DNA of 64,000 nt from Carboxylicivirga sediminis (GCF_018156225.1 NZ_JAGTAR010000030.1:1-64000), one strand, 5' to 3'. Positions 1 through 10,831 are shown, counted from the stretch's first letter. Notes: a model not told the origin generated them from the letters alone. Numbers and translations are program-made.

Positions 1-61
1 TACTAAACATCAAGCATCTAACCAAATAATCAAGGCAATAATCTATTGATTATGAATACAA

Positions 62-95
62 AAGAGGGCATCCGTTTTTTGGACACCCTCTTTAT
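62..95 (-). terminator. Rho-independent terminator of the cysteine synthase-like gene
   Basis: Hairpin with arms AGAGGG (64-69) and CCCTCT (87-92), extended inward by ATCC/GGA pairing across a small internal mismatch. Read on the minus strand it ends in a short T run just after the stop codon at 133. Confidence 0.65.
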
Positions 96-132
96 CCAAA
101 CCAAAACTTTACTCAAGCTATTATCATTGTAA

Positions 133-1254
133 TTAGTGTGCAGGTTCGCGTCGCGGACAAGCAGGTAGCTTTACTTCATTATCCTGTCCTTCGTAGCATG
201 ACTCCATGCAGTCGCTCGGATCGCAGCAGGTATGACAAACTCTTTTGAAAGCAGCGTAGCTTAGCAGTTCCACACCTGGAGCAAGGAAGTCATCTTTAAC
301 TGGCTCATCCTTCATTAAATCTGTACTCAGGTACTTCTTATTATCGTCGGCAAAAACCGTAACTACCACGGCATCCGGTCCAAGTTCTTCTTGTATCTTA
401 AGGGCTCCCAGGAAGTTGGCCCCGCTGGAGATGCCAACGCCTAAGCCTAACTGAGCACTCAGCTTTTGAGCCATTATTATAGCATCGCCATCATCAACGC
501 TAACTATCTCATCCAGTTCATCAAGTTTTACTATTGAAGGGATGAATTCATCTGAAATTCCCTGAATGCGGTGCTTGCCTACTTTATAGCCAGTTGACAT
601 CGTAGGGGAATTCGATGGTTCAAGTGGATGGATTTTTATACCAGCAACCTTTTCTCGCAAGTATTTACCCACGCCCATTACGGTACCTCCTGTGCCTACA
701 CCAGCTACAAATGCAGCAGGCTCCAATGAACGAAATTTTAACTGCCAATATAGTTCAGGACCAGTGGTGGTGTAGTGTGCTTCGCAATTGTCGTAGTTAG
801 AAAACTGACGTGGAAGAAATGTGTTGTCATTATCAGCAGCCAGTTGATTGGCCATTTCAATACTTCCCAGGAAACCGCCTTCTTCAGGTGTTACTAACCG
901 GATGCTGGCGCCAAAGCTTTTTATTAGATTTTTTCGTTCCTGACTCATCCAGTTAGGCATAAATATAGTTACTGGATGTCCCATGGCTCTTCCCACACCA
1001 GAAAACGCAATACCAGTATTACCACTTGTGGCTTCTATGATTCGGTCTCCCGAATTTAATTCGCCATTTTCATAGGCTTTGGTCAGAATATGATAGGCCA
1101 TACGATCTTTAATGCTACCGGTTAAGTTAAGAAACTCAGCTTTAGCATAAATCTTTCGTATTGTGCCTTTGTATTCAAACTCTATGGCCAGCAATGGCGT
1201 ATTGCCAACTAAAGTTGATATGCCTTGTATTCGTTTAAATTGCTTTTCATTCAT
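133..1254 (-). CDS. PLP-dependent cysteine synthase family protein with Cys-rich C-terminal tail
   Basis: Fold-type II PLP enzyme of the cysteine synthase/cystathionine beta-synthase family, 373 residues and cytoplasmic. The PLP lysine lies in [10 protein letters not shown] near residue 48, followed by the substrate loop [11 protein letters not shown] and the phosphate-binding [12 protein letters not shown]. Such enzymes replace the acyl group of O-acetylserine (or a related substrate) with a sulfur nucleophile. The core ends around residue 330. The last 35 residues form an unusual tail with six cysteines (a CHTCC cluster, then C...C...C), suggesting metal or persulfide binding; that is inference. 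It is monocistronic with its own terminator. Family membership is secure. Whether it is CysK, CysM or a beta-synthase-like variant is not, so no symbol is given. Confidence 0.9.
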   Translation of the reverse strand: MNEKQFKRIQGISTLVGNTPLLAIEFEYKGTIRKIYAKAEFLNLTGSIKDRMAYHILTKAYENGELNSGDRIIEATSGNTGIAFSGVGRAMGHPVTIFMPNWMSQERKNLIKSFGASIRLVTPEEGGFLGSIEMANQLAADNDNTFLPRQFSNYDNCEAHYTTTGPELYWQLKFRSLEPAAFVAGVGTGGTVMGVGKYLREKVAGIKIHPLEPSNSPTMSTGYKVGKHRIQGISDEFIPSIVKLDELDEIVSVDDGDAIIMAQKLSAQLGLGVGISSGANFLGALKIQEELGPDAVVVTVFADDNKKYLSTDLMKDEPVKDDFLAPGVELLSYAAFKRVCHTCCDPSDCMESCYEGQDNEVKLPACPRREPAH

Positions 1255-1431
1255 GGTGTAAGAATTAAATATATCGATTGCTTATAGTTTGTTATATGCT
1301 CTAAAGACACTTATACTTAGCTTTAGGGTGACAATGATACATGAAAAATGTATACTATACTTATGATTTTTTGCACTCAGTATAATTGAATTTCTTAAAG
1401 ATGAATTACTAAGATAGCAGGTTAGCATAGC

Positions 1432-1469
1432 AAAGCGCCCAATTAATATGATGATCAATTGGGCGCTTT
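1432..1469 (-). terminator. Hairpin terminator downstream of the Spy-like gene
   Basis: Perfect 13-bp inverted repeat, AAAGCGCCCAATT (1432-1444) and AATTGGGCGCTTT (1457-1469), 18 nt after the stop of the ECF operon's last gene. The T run is short. Confidence 0.6.
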
Positions 1470-1487
1470 ATAAGCTGAGTAGTTATG

Positions 1488-2390
1488 CTAATTGAAATTG
1501 AGGTGACGGCCTCTGTTCATATGGTGCCTGTCAAACCATATTCTTTCTTCATCACTCATCTGGCTTCTAATGGCCTGCATTTTAGAGGAACGCAGTTTGG
1601 CAATATCAAGCCTTAATGCAGCTTGCTTGTCAATTAGTTGATCAACTTTCTTAAGATCAACCGATTTACCTGAGGTCATGGTTTTAAGTTGCGCATCGAG
1701 CTCGTTTAGCTGATTAGTAAGTGGTTGCTGTTGTTTTAATAAGTCAATATGAGCTTGTTTGATAGTCTGTTGCATTTCATCACTTAACATTGCTGGGGAA
1801 TTTGCTGAACCATAACCACGTCCATAGCCATTGCCGTTTCCTTTTCCTTGGCCATTGCCTCTTCCATAACCAGGCTGGTTGTTTTTACCTTGCCCTCGTC
1901 CGCCTCTTAAAGCCTGATTATCGCATTGTCCCTTATTAAAGTTCCGACCTTGGTTGGGTCCCATGCCATTTTTGGGACCTCGTTTACCATTAAAGCTATC
2001 AAATGTTACTATCTGGTCATCAGTTAAAAACGATTTGACAGTTTGCTGGTGTCTGATACGTTGTTTTTGGATGGAGGTCTTCACTTTATTCATCTCTGCC
2101 ATAATGTTGTCAAGGGCTTGCTGGTCAATCGGCTCAGTGGTTTCTATAGTGCGTCTTTTCGCCTGTAGCTCACCCAAACGGTTTCTGTCGGCCTGCACAT
2201 CTTTCTGAAACTTCACTCTTTCAGCATTCATTTTGTCTTGTTGCTCATCTGTCAAATCATCTATAATGCAATACTGATTTGGAGCGTTAACCGGACAGTT
2301 TGACTGCCTGAATCCTTTGTTACGTTGCGCTGTTGCATTGCCAATAGTTATGGCTATTAATGCTAAAGCTAAAAAATATCTGTTTTTCAT
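1488..2390 (-). CDS. Secreted duplicated Spy/CpxP-like protein with Gly/Asn-rich linker
   Basis: 300-residue exported protein with a clear signal peptide (residues 1-21, cleavage after NATAQ). Residues 37-135 form a charged helical segment opening with the LTxxQ-type motif LTDEQQDKM and closing with FLTDDQIVTFD. Residues 200-290 repeat the plan (LSDEMQQ ... MSDEERIWFD). The two halves are joined by a low-complexity linker of about 50 residues rich in Gly, Asn, Gln and Arg. LTxxQ proteins (Spy, CpxP, ZraP, CnrX) are periplasmic chaperones or metal sensors. It is the last gene of the ECF sigma operon running from 3956, about 95 bp after the preceding gene. Chaperone or metal-sensing function in envelope stress is inferred. 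Confidence 0.7.
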   Translation of the reverse strand: MKNRYFLALALIAITIGNATAQRNKGFRQSNCPVNAPNQYCIIDDLTDEQQDKMNAERVKFQKDVQADRNRLGELQAKRRTIETTEPIDQQALDNIMAEMNKVKTSIQKQRIRHQQTVKSFLTDDQIVTFDSFNGKRGPKNGMGPNQGRNFNKGQCDNQALRGGRGQGKNNQPGYGRGNGQGKGNGNGYGRGYGSANSPAMLSDEMQQTIKQAHIDLLKQQQPLTNQLNELDAQLKTMTSGKSVDLKKVDQLIDKQAALRLDIAKLRSSKMQAIRSQMSDEERIWFDRHHMNRGRHLNFN

Positions 2391-2484
2391 CGGTTTATTA
2401 TTAAAATGTTCAACAAAAGGGTATAGTTATCACATCTCAGCAAGCGCGCATTTGCTAAGTGTTAGATATTTAAAGTGTTATGAA

Positions 2485-2994
2485 TTAGTGGTTTTTTCTA
2501 CGACCTCTGAAGCGTTTTCGGTGACCGTCTTTCATTATTCTCGAACGCAATAGCTTATCCAGCATCTCACGTTGCTCATCTGTTTCGCATACATTTCTTA
2601 GTTTTCGGAAATGTTGGTAGTTAATCTCTTCAATTTGTTGCTGCCCGAAGGCTAGCTGGTTCATCAAATTACGGATTTTTATCGTGTCAGTATTATTACT
2701 GAATGTTTCATTCATCAATAACTGGCGCAGACTATCTAATTCTATGTGGCTTTTATACATCTGTTTTGAGTGGTCTTGCCAAAGCTGATACATTTCCTCA
2801 AATTGTTCTTCGTTTATGGAAGTGTTCTGCAGGAGCATGCCTCGCATTTGATCGCGGTATTCTTCTTTATTAAAGCGTCGCACATCCTCATTTTGCTCTG
2901 GCTCCTTTTCATACCACCATATACCCAGTAATACGAGGTTGCCCAGTAAAAAGAGGCTCAGTATAATCCAGCAAAGCTTACACGAATATCTCAT
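2485..2994 (-). CDS. Membrane-anchored periplasmic heavy-metal-sensor-like protein
   Basis: 169 residues with one N-terminal membrane segment (about 9-27) followed by an all-helical, Gln/Glu-rich periplasmic region. The arrangement resembles the CnrX/NreX 'periplasmic heavy metal sensor' and Spy-like families: EEQFEEMYQLWQDHSKQM in the middle and TDEQREMLDKLL near the end echo the two LTxxQ-type repeats. The C-terminus is very basic (RKRFRGRRKNH). Only one base separates it from the stop of the preceding anti-sigma-like gene, so the two are surely cotranscribed and probably translationally coupled. In cnrYXH-type systems such a sensor controls the anti-sigma/ECF pair; that role is likely but inferred here. 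Confidence 0.65.
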   Translation of the reverse strand: MRYSCKLCWIILSLFLLGNLVLLGIWWYEKEPEQNEDVRRFNKEEYRDQMRGMLLQNTSINEEQFEEMYQLWQDHSKQMYKSHIELDSLRQLLMNETFSNNTDTIKIRNLMNQLAFGQQQIEEINYQHFRKLRNVCETDEQREMLDKLLRSRIMKDGHRKRFRGRRKNH

Positions 2995-2995
2995 A

Positions 2996-3334
2996 TTACT
3001 TCAGTGTTTGATTGTTAGCAATAAAAGTGTTTTCACTATTATATTCATACCAGTTGGTTGTGGTTTCCAACTGATACACAGTTGCCCAGTCGCTCTCGTT
3101 TGATTCAATGTTTTTAGTGGCAGTTGTTAAAATAAAAAGATTGCTTGTAAATACAATAATTGCAGCCGCTGCAGCAACTTGTAATAGCATTTTAATATAC
3201 TTCGATGCCGGACGTTCCATCTGTACCTTAACCATCACTTTGTCGATAAAACCGTCAGATGGTTCGTAATTGGTAACCAGCATCTGATTCAGCAGCTGGT
3301 CAATTTCGTCTATATGTTTTTTATTCTCTTTCAT
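2996..3334 (-). CDS. Putative anti-sigma factor, single-pass membrane protein
   Basis: 112 residues from the ATG at 3334; a GTG four codons upstream (3346) would give 116. The N-terminal 50 residues are charged and helical (HIDEIDQLLNQML ... GFIDKVMVKVQ), followed by one membrane segment (about residues 52-74, rich in Ala/Ile/Val) and a short periplasmic tail. No zinc-finger HxxxCxxC is visible. Its position directly after the ECF sigma gene (46 bp), its size and its cytoplasm-membrane-periplasm layout fit an anti-sigma factor analogous to CnrY or PrtR. No specific family was recognised from sequence alone. Confidence 0.55.
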   Translation of the reverse strand: MKENKKHIDEIDQLLNQMLVTNYEPSDGFIDKVMVKVQMERPASKYIKMLLQVAAAAAIIVFTSNLFILTTATKNIESNESDWATVYQLETTTNWYEYNSENTFIANNQTLK

Positions 3335-3380
3335 AATAACACTCACTTTATATGACGATAAGCCTTTCAGTTTCCTGCGC

Positions 3381-3956
3381 TTATATGAATTCTTCTTTAT
3401 GGCGAATCAATGTTTCTTTTAATTTTCGTTTGGCTCTTACCAGTAACGACTCAACAGAGGCAATTGTTGTTTCCATTATTTCGGCCACCTCCTGCTGTTT
3501 CAGCTCTTTAATTTGGGAGAGGATGATGGCTTTCTTTTGTCGCTCTGGTAGCTGTTCTATGGCCATGTACAGTAATTTCTTTTTATCATCCTCCTCCATA
3601 CTGTCGCTAGGCATTTGCCAGTTGCTAATACTTAGCCGTTCCAGATCTGTTTTCTCCATCAGCCCAACTTTTCCACTTCCTCTTTTTTGGCGTTTCGATT
3701 GGCGGATGAAGTCAAGCGATTTGTTAACCGATAACCGGTAAAGCCAGGTTGAAACAGATGCATCCTTTCTAAAGTTCTTCAATGAACGAAACATCTCTAT
3801 AAATACCTCTTGTGCTATATCTTCGGCATCGTGCGGGTCGTTTACAAATGACAAACAGATATGAATAACCTTTCTGTGATGCAGCTCCAACAGTTGCCTG
3901 AATGCAGCTGTATCACCCTGGTTGATTTGTTCAATTAGTTGTATCTCGTTTATCAT
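3381..3956 (-). CDS. ECF-type RNA polymerase sigma factor (first of two)
   Basis: 191-residue sigma-70 family factor of the extracytoplasmic function class. Region 2 contains DPHDAEDIAQEVFIEMFRSL and the melting/-10 helix ASVSTWLYRLSVNKSLDFIR. Region 4 shows the helix-turn-helix QLPERQKKAIILSQIKELKQQEVAEIM...SVESLLVRAKRKLKE. It heads a four-gene minus-strand operon with a putative membrane anti-sigma, a CnrX-like sensor and a duplicated Spy-like protein, pointing to an envelope-stress or metal-responsive regulon. A CGTCTA motif 22-27 bp upstream of the start may be its own -10 element. Confidence 0.92.
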   Translation of the reverse strand: MINEIQLIEQINQGDTAAFRQLLELHHRKVIHICLSFVNDPHDAEDIAQEVFIEMFRSLKNFRKDASVSTWLYRLSVNKSLDFIRQSKRQKRGSGKVGLMEKTDLERLSISNWQMPSDSMEEDDKKKLLYMAIEQLPERQKKAIILSQIKELKQQEVAEIMETTIASVESLLVRAKRKLKETLIRHKEEFI

Positions 3957-3977
3957 TAATTTCTCTCTACAAATCTA

Positions 3978-4005
3978 TAGACGCTAAATGAAAAATAATC
4001 CTGTG
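3978..4005 (-). promoter_or_regulatory. Possible ECF-type promoter of the first sigma operon
   Basis: Minus-strand CGTCTA (3983-3978) matches the -10 proposed at 38557 in front of the EKCG-repeat gene, and GCACAGG lies 16 bp further upstream. The -35 match is poor, so this rests mainly on the -10 and its position 22 bp before the sigma gene. Confidence 0.3.
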
Positions 4006-4038
4006 CTTATCTCAAAAAAAATGAAAGCTCTCTAAAGT

Positions 4039-5043
4039 TTAGTGATTTGGAGGTGGTAGACGTTTAATGTTGAGTAAGACTGGTAGGTGGTCGCTAACGC
4101 CGCCATTGTACCGCGGACCAACATAGGTTCTGTATGGTTTTACCCCACTGAAGGTTAAGTCATCTTCAAGTAGAAATGGTAATGATACGATTCGGTGACT
4201 GATGTTATAATTTCGGTTTTCTAGCCAGTTTTTGGATAGAAATATGTGATCAATCAACGACCATTGCCCTTGATATTTATAGGAGCCGCCAATGCGATGA
4301 TTACTGATATCATTAGGTTTTAATTGAGACTCAATATCGTTTTTTGTAATAAAAGACTGCAGCACATCGGATGTATATTCTGCGTTAAAGTCTCCTATGA
4401 TCATTAGTTTGGGATTTGTCTCAATCTGTTTTATAGAATCAATGTGTGCTGTTATTCCTTGGGCTACTCTTGTTCTTTTGTGTGTTGACTGCAGGCTGCC
4501 TCCGCGCTTGGATGGCCAATGGTTTATAACAAGGTGTATGGTATCTGTTGCAATCACCCCTTTAACGTATAAGGCATCTCTTGTGAAAAACTCACTGCCA
4601 GGTTCTGATAGTTTGATTGGCGCTGAAAGAAGTGGAGTAAATACCTCGCGTTTGAATAATAATGCAACGTCAATGCCCCGATGATCATCACACTCAAAAT
4701 GAATGTAATTGTACTTCAGTGAGGAAAGTCCGGTATTGTAGATTAGTTGTTTGATTACCCATTCATTTTCAATCTCACAAAGACCTATAAGAGCTGGAGC
4801 ATTCCATCCATTGCTTGCTAATATGGTTTTACTTACATCTGTTAATTTTTTGTACATCCGATTGTGCGACCACCTTTTATCGCCATTATACAAAAACTCT
4901 TCATCATTTTTAAGCGAGTCATTTTTGCAATCGAAAAGGTTTTCGACATTGTAGAAAAGAACACTATAACTATTGTCATTATTGCTTTGGGAAAGCAAAG
5001 GGCAGGTGGAGAGTAACAGAATAAGGGTAATCGTCTGGCACAT
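4039..5043 (-). CDS. Secreted endonuclease/exonuclease/phosphatase family protein
   Basis: 334 residues with a signal peptide (about 1-19, cleavage near LSQS). Motifs of the EEP (DNase I-like) fold appear in order: YNVENLFD near the start, LIGLCEIENEWV (catalytic Glu), NHWPSKRGG, GDFNAEYTSDV (Asp/Asn pair) and the C-terminal SDHLPVLLNI (catalytic Asp-His). Family members cleave phosphodiester bonds in DNA or hydrolyse phospholipid or inositol headgroups; the substrate here cannot be told. Its start codon overlaps the stop of the upstream beta-helix lipoprotein by one base (TAATG), implying translational coupling. Confidence 0.88.
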   Translation of the reverse strand: MCQTITLILLLSTCPLLSQSNNDNSYSVLFYNVENLFDCKNDSLKNDEEFLYNGDKRWSHNRMYKKLTDVSKTILASNGWNAPALIGLCEIENEWVIKQLIYNTGLSSLKYNYIHFECDDHRGIDVALLFKREVFTPLLSAPIKLSEPGSEFFTRDALYVKGVIATDTIHLVINHWPSKRGGSLQSTHKRTRVAQGITAHIDSIKQIETNPKLMIIGDFNAEYTSDVLQSFITKNDIESQLKPNDISNHRIGGSYKYQGQWSLIDHIFLSKNWLENRNYNISHRIVSLPFLLEDDLTFSGVKPYRTYVGPRYNGGVSDHLPVLLNIKRLPPPNH

Positions 5044-6467
5044 TACTTTTTCTCATAGCGTTCATAAGCTCCTAAGTCAGGTCCATCATCCTGCAGTCTG
5101 TTAACGCCGTGTATGTCGATGGGGTAGGGCTCTGCAAGTCCGTATGAACCAATATCTTTGGCTGCTGATAGTGTATCGAGTTGGTAATTGTAATCAGGGA
5201 TGTTAATGAAAGATGGATCGACGTTCAATTGTACATTGATAAACTTCGAATTATCCGAAATATCAAAATCACCCTGTGCTTTAATGATGGCATGGTTGAA
5301 TTGATATGATGCGTCTATTTCTGGAAATTCAGCATTGTTGTATTTTAAATCAAAACCAATTTCAGATACGCTGTTACCGTATATAATGCAGTTGTTGAAT
5401 GTGGCTTCTTTTAATGGAATGATCTGTTCTTTATCATTTTGATCGATGTAGTAATTATTAAGGAATACAGCAGGATTACTACGGTAGGTCCAATCGAAAT
5501 AGTTGGCAAATGTACAATGTGTAAACTGGTAATTACCACCAACTGTCAGGGCAGCCGAGCTGTTACCACAATCTCCAAAAACACTATTTGACACATTGAG
5601 GTTTGAGGTTTGAGCCAGCAGACCAAATGTACTTATGTGTTCAATTTTAGTGTTGTTAATCGTAATAGGAGTGTCGTTAAGGCCTACAGAATCAGCTAAG
5701 ATACCCATCATGCCATTTTTGATGATGCAATTATTGATAGTTGACTGGCCGGAACCAGGTAGCAAGTGGATGTAGCCCCATTGGCCGGGCTTATCGGCAT
5801 ACCAATCTTCTTGTCTGTGCCCGGCAAACACTACCGGTTCTTCAATGCTGCCATTCACATGTAGTGTACCAAGTACCAGCATGCTGGCATCTTTGTAGAA
5901 GTATAGGCGGGCTCCCGGGTCAATATTAACCGTTTGCGCCGAATCTACTACAATGTAATCGTAAATCAGATATGGTTTTTCATTTGTTAGTGTCTGGCTA
6001 TTCAGCCACTCTTTTCGCATCAGTATTACATCTTGCCCATAGGCAACAAGTTGAACGGTTTGCACCTTGTTTTTAGTTCGAAAATAAATTGAGTCAGTAA
6101 CAACATAAGGGGTGTTGCTGCCAACGGGATCTATGGTGACTTCCACAAAAATGTATAGACTATCTCTGGATCTTATTCGAACATCTTCGGCGTAATTGTC
6201 TGAAGAACCATCAATATTAAGACGAAAATCAGAGTCATCACCACCAGCCAGTTCAATTGACTCAATAGCCATATCTTCACTGTAAGGATTATACACTCTG
6301 AAGTTTTTGGTAGTTGAGCCAATAGAAGTAAAAATGGTATCGAACATGAGTGTATCGGCCGAAAAGGTAAGTCCCTCTTCACCGCCTCTGAACACAAACT
6401 CCCGCTCGCAAGCTGCAAACGCTATTGTGCAGAACACTACTAATATGGTCCGTTCAATCCAATTCAT
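5043..6467 (-). CDS. Right-handed beta-helix lipoprotein
   Basis: 474 residues from the ATG at 6467; a longer reading from TTG at 6482 adds five residues. The N-terminus is a lipoprotein signal with lipobox FAAC (Cys near residue 20). A short beta-rich domain follows (TLMFDTIFTSIGSTTKNFRVYN, typical of Bacteroidota secreted proteins). From about residue 150 come repeated beta-helix rungs of the form xxINNCIIKNGxxG, ITINNTKIEHI, LNVSNSVFGDCG, YQFTHCTFANY. The end reads DIGAYE-like (PDLGAYERYEKK), a motif common at the end of such surface proteins. Function unknown; binding or cleavage of extracellular polysaccharide is possible. It is the first gene of a two-gene operon with the EEP nuclease-fold protein. 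Confidence 0.8.
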   Translation of the reverse strand: MNWIERTILVVFCTIAFAACEREFVFRGGEEGLTFSADTLMFDTIFTSIGSTTKNFRVYNPYSEDMAIESIELAGGDDSDFRLNIDGSSDNYAEDVRIRSRDSLYIFVEVTIDPVGSNTPYVVTDSIYFRTKNKVQTVQLVAYGQDVILMRKEWLNSQTLTNEKPYLIYDYIVVDSAQTVNIDPGARLYFYKDASMLVLGTLHVNGSIEEPVVFAGHRQEDWYADKPGQWGYIHLLPGSGQSTINNCIIKNGMMGILADSVGLNDTPITINNTKIEHISTFGLLAQTSNLNVSNSVFGDCGNSSAALTVGGNYQFTHCTFANYFDWTYRSNPAVFLNNYYIDQNDKEQIIPLKEATFNNCIIYGNSVSEIGFDLKYNNAEFPEIDASYQFNHAIIKAQGDFDISDNSKFINVQLNVDPSFINIPDYNYQLDTLSAAKDIGSYGLAEPYPIDIHGVNRLQDDGPDLGAYERYEKK

Positions 6468-6724
6468 CTCCCTCGTACTCAATCAAATTTTATAGCCCAA
6501 ATTGCTAAAGGTCCGGAAAGGTTTATTACTGTATGCAAAGTAATAAAACATTGCCCAAAAAACAATACATATTTTTACAATTTGACCAAAAATATTTACA
6601 AATTTTAACTAATTAATGATAAAAATGTTTATTCAATAAATATGAACGTACCTTAAGTGCAATTATTTTATTTTGTTTAGAAATTGTTCTCTATTTTGCT
6701 ACATTCGACACAAATTTATTGACT

Positions 6725-7840
6725 ATGGAAAATAATCAACCCCGCCCTTATACATTCGACCGTGTTGTCAGAATGCTACTTTCTGCATTGGCTTTAGGAG
6801 CAGCTTTATACGTTATTAACCTCTTGAAGAATGTACTGGGTCCTTTTATTATAGCTCTGTTTATTGCCTATTTACTGGATCCTTTAGTCAATTTTGTACA
6901 GAATAAAATGAGGGTCAGGCATCGGGGCGCATCTGTTTTGTTAACTGTGCTAAGTGTAGGGGTTGTGGTGGTTGTAATTCTTTTATACCTCGTTCCTGCT
7001 TTTATTGATGAAATGAATAAGATGGTATACTTGATAAAGGTTTACCTGCAGGCTGTAGATGTGCGAGAGGTGCTGCCATTTGAGATGGAGAAAAGTTTAA
7101 GGGAGTTGATCAAGGAAATGGAGTTGGTCAATTACCTCAGTTTTGAGAACCTGACAGAGTTCTTTAAAAAAGTACTGCCTGGTTTCTGGAATTTATTTTC
7201 TGGCTCTATGAGAGTTATTGCCGGTATTGTTGGATTACTGGTTGTTATATTATACACCATCTTTATTCTAATGGATTTTCAAAAAATTGGGCAATTTGGT
7301 TTAGGTTTGATACCTGCCCGATATCGGGAGGTAACTTCTGAAATATTTGATGATCTGGGGCATTCAATGCATTTGTATTTTCGCTCGCAGGGTTTAATTG
7401 CTTTAATTGTTGGTATACTATTGGCGGTAGGATTTAAAATAATAGGCTTGCCAATGGCCATTATTATTGGCTTATTTATCGGTGCCTTAAATATCGTTCC
7501 GTATTTGCAGCTGGTTGGCCTGATTCCGGCATTATTGCTAGCTTTACTAAAAGCTATGGAATCGCAGCAGAGCTTCTGGCATGTCGCCTTTTTAGTATTA
7601 TTGGTCTTAGGTATTGTTCAGCTGATACAAGAAACTGTTCTGGTGCCACGGATTATGGGTAAAACATATGGTATGAATCCTGCGATTGTGCTATTGGCAT
7701 TATCAATATGGGGCAGTTTAATGGGTTTAATGGGCTTATTATTGGCTTTACCACTAACCTCTGTAATTGTTTCTTATTATAAGCGTTTTGTTTTGCATGA
7801 GGAGGCTGGAGAGATTTCAAATATGCTTAATGATGAATAG
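6725..7840 (+). CDS. AI-2E family (UPF0118/PerM-type) membrane transporter
   Basis: Polytopic inner-membrane protein, 371 residues from the ATG at 6725; an upstream TTG at 6719 is less likely. It shows about eight membrane segments, a central soluble stretch (residues 95-150) and the family motif region GLFIGALNIVPYLQLVG near residue 255. The family includes TqsA (autoinducer-2 export) and PerM/YdiK-type putative permeases, with some members acting as sodium-dependent exporters. The substrate cannot be assigned. It is flanked by long AT-rich intergenic DNA and appears monocistronic. Confidence 0.88.
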   Translation: MENNQPRPYTFDRVVRMLLSALALGAALYVINLLKNVLGPFIIALFIAYLLDPLVNFVQNKMRVRHRGASVLLTVLSVGVVVVVILLYLVPAFIDEMNKMVYLIKVYLQAVDVREVLPFEMEKSLRELIKEMELVNYLSFENLTEFFKKVLPGFWNLFSGSMRVIAGIVGLLVVILYTIFILMDFQKIGQFGLGLIPARYREVTSEIFDDLGHSMHLYFRSQGLIALIVGILLAVGFKIIGLPMAIIIGLFIGALNIVPYLQLVGLIPALLLALLKAMESQQSFWHVAFLVLLVLGIVQLIQETVLVPRIMGKTYGMNPAIVLLALSIWGSLMGLMGLLLALPLTSVIVSYYKRFVLHEEAGEISNMLNDE

Positions 7841-7973
7841 CTTTAGTGAAGCATGGAGCTAATATCAACAGGCATATTCGAAAGGAAAGGAAAGTTAATC
7901 TAATTAAAAACAACAAAACGTAGGATTTTCAAAAGTAAAAGTTAAATTTGTTGCCATATTAATACTTGATGTT

Positions 7974-9071
7974 ATGGCAAATAATATAGAAGCAATAGTT
8001 AATCAATTTAAGATTGAAGGCACTTTTGAAGAGGCCAAGATATTTGGTGACGGATTAATCAATACGACTTATAAGGTCAAGACTAAAGAAGCTGATCAGC
8101 CAAACTATCTGTTGCAGATAGTGAATCACCATATTTTTAAAAATGTACCTGAGTTAACCAAAAATATAAAGCGGGTAACCGATCATCTTCGTTCGAAACT
8201 AGAGCAAATTCCGGGTAGTGATATAAAGCGACAGGTGCTAACGCCTATTGATACGTTTGATGACACTGGTTTTGTGACGGATGAAGACGGTAATTACTGG
8301 CGTGTATTTTTATTCATTGAAAATGCCCGCTCGTACAATCAACTTTCCAATGCTAATCAAGCATACGTAGGGGGTAAAGCATTTGGGCAATTTCAAAGCC
8401 GTTTGGCCGACTTGCCAGGTGATCCTCTTTATCCTGTTCTGCCAGATTTCCATAATACAGAAATGCGCATCCTCAATTTTATCGAGCGTGTAAAGCAGGA
8501 TCCGGTAGGACGATTAAAAGAAGTTCAGACTGAAGTGGACTTTTTGATGGAACGTTCAGAAGAGTATAAGAAAATTGTACAAATGGGGCGTGAAGGATTG
8601 TTGCCAGAAAGAATTGTTCACCAGGATACAAAGTTTAATAATGTATTGCTCGATGAGAAGGATGATATTTTGTGTGTTATTGATTTGGATACAGTGATGC
8701 CAGGTTATGTGTGTTATGATATTGGTGATGCTATCAGAAATGGCGCTAATACTGGCTTGGAAGATGATCCTAATCTGGATAATGTGAGCATGAATATCGA
8801 ATTATTCGAAGGGTTTATAAAAGGCTTTCTCGAAGAAACAAAAGCAGTTTTGACACCAGCTGAAATTGATACACTGGCTTTTGGTGCCAAACTATTGACT
8901 TATGAGCAAGCTGTTCGCTTTTTAGATGATTATATTGATGGAGATAATTACTACAAAGTTAATTCGCCTAATCACAATATCGTAAGAACCAGGGCTCAAA
9001 TTAAACTTCTACAAAGCATGGAAGATCAATTTGAGCAGATGGAAGCAATTGTGAAGAAGTATGCATCGTAA
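7974..9071 (+). CDS. Aminoglycoside phosphotransferase-fold kinase, N-acetylhexosamine 1-kinase-like
   Basis: 365-residue cytoplasmic small-molecule kinase of the APH/choline-kinase fold. The catalytic loop reads IVHQDTKFNNVLLDEKDDI and the metal-binding motif CVIDLDTVMPGYVCYDIGDAIRNGAN. The IDLDTVMPG...DxGDAIRxGAN signature is characteristic of N-acetylhexosamine 1-kinases (NahK), which make GlcNAc/GalNAc-1-phosphate in mucin or chitobiose salvage. An N-terminal nucleotide-binding lobe starts with GDGLINTTYKVKT. A TAAATTTG box (7943-7950) lies 24 bp upstream. The window also encodes a GH20 hexosaminidase and GH29 fucosidase (41.7-47 kb) that could supply the sugars; that link is inference. 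Confidence 0.78.
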   Translation: MANNIEAIVNQFKIEGTFEEAKIFGDGLINTTYKVKTKEADQPNYLLQIVNHHIFKNVPELTKNIKRVTDHLRSKLEQIPGSDIKRQVLTPIDTFDDTGFVTDEDGNYWRVFLFIENARSYNQLSNANQAYVGGKAFGQFQSRLADLPGDPLYPVLPDFHNTEMRILNFIERVKQDPVGRLKEVQTEVDFLMERSEEYKKIVQMGREGLLPERIVHQDTKFNNVLLDEKDDILCVIDLDTVMPGYVCYDIGDAIRNGANTGLEDDPNLDNVSMNIELFEGFIKGFLEETKAVLTPAEIDTLAFGAKLLTYEQAVRFLDDYIDGDNYYKVNSPNHNIVRTRAQIKLLQSMEDQFEQMEAIVKKYAS

Positions 9072-9113
9072 TTAAAAGACCTAACTTAAATTACAGGATA
9101 AGGTTTTGAAAAT

Positions 9114-9139
9114 AAAAAAGGGGCCATGAGCCCCTTTTC
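9114..9139. terminator. Bidirectional terminator between the kinase and guaB
   Basis: AAAAGGGGC (9116-9124) pairs with GCCCCTTTT (9130-9138) around a CATGA loop. A-rich and T-rich flanks on the two sides suit both converging genes. Confidence 0.85.
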
Positions 9140-9159
9140 TTATTGTATGTTTGTCTTTA

Positions 9160-10683
<1,524 letters not shown>

Positions 10684-10831
10684 TCACTAGCGTTAATTGT
10701 GAAATATTACAAAGTTAATTTCTGATAGTCAACAGTAATCTATTAATTGTCGGCTGCTTACAAGTTTAAATGCATATTTTTTCGGAGGACCTGATGCACC
10801 TCAAGAGTCATAATATTACCTTTGCTTTTGC

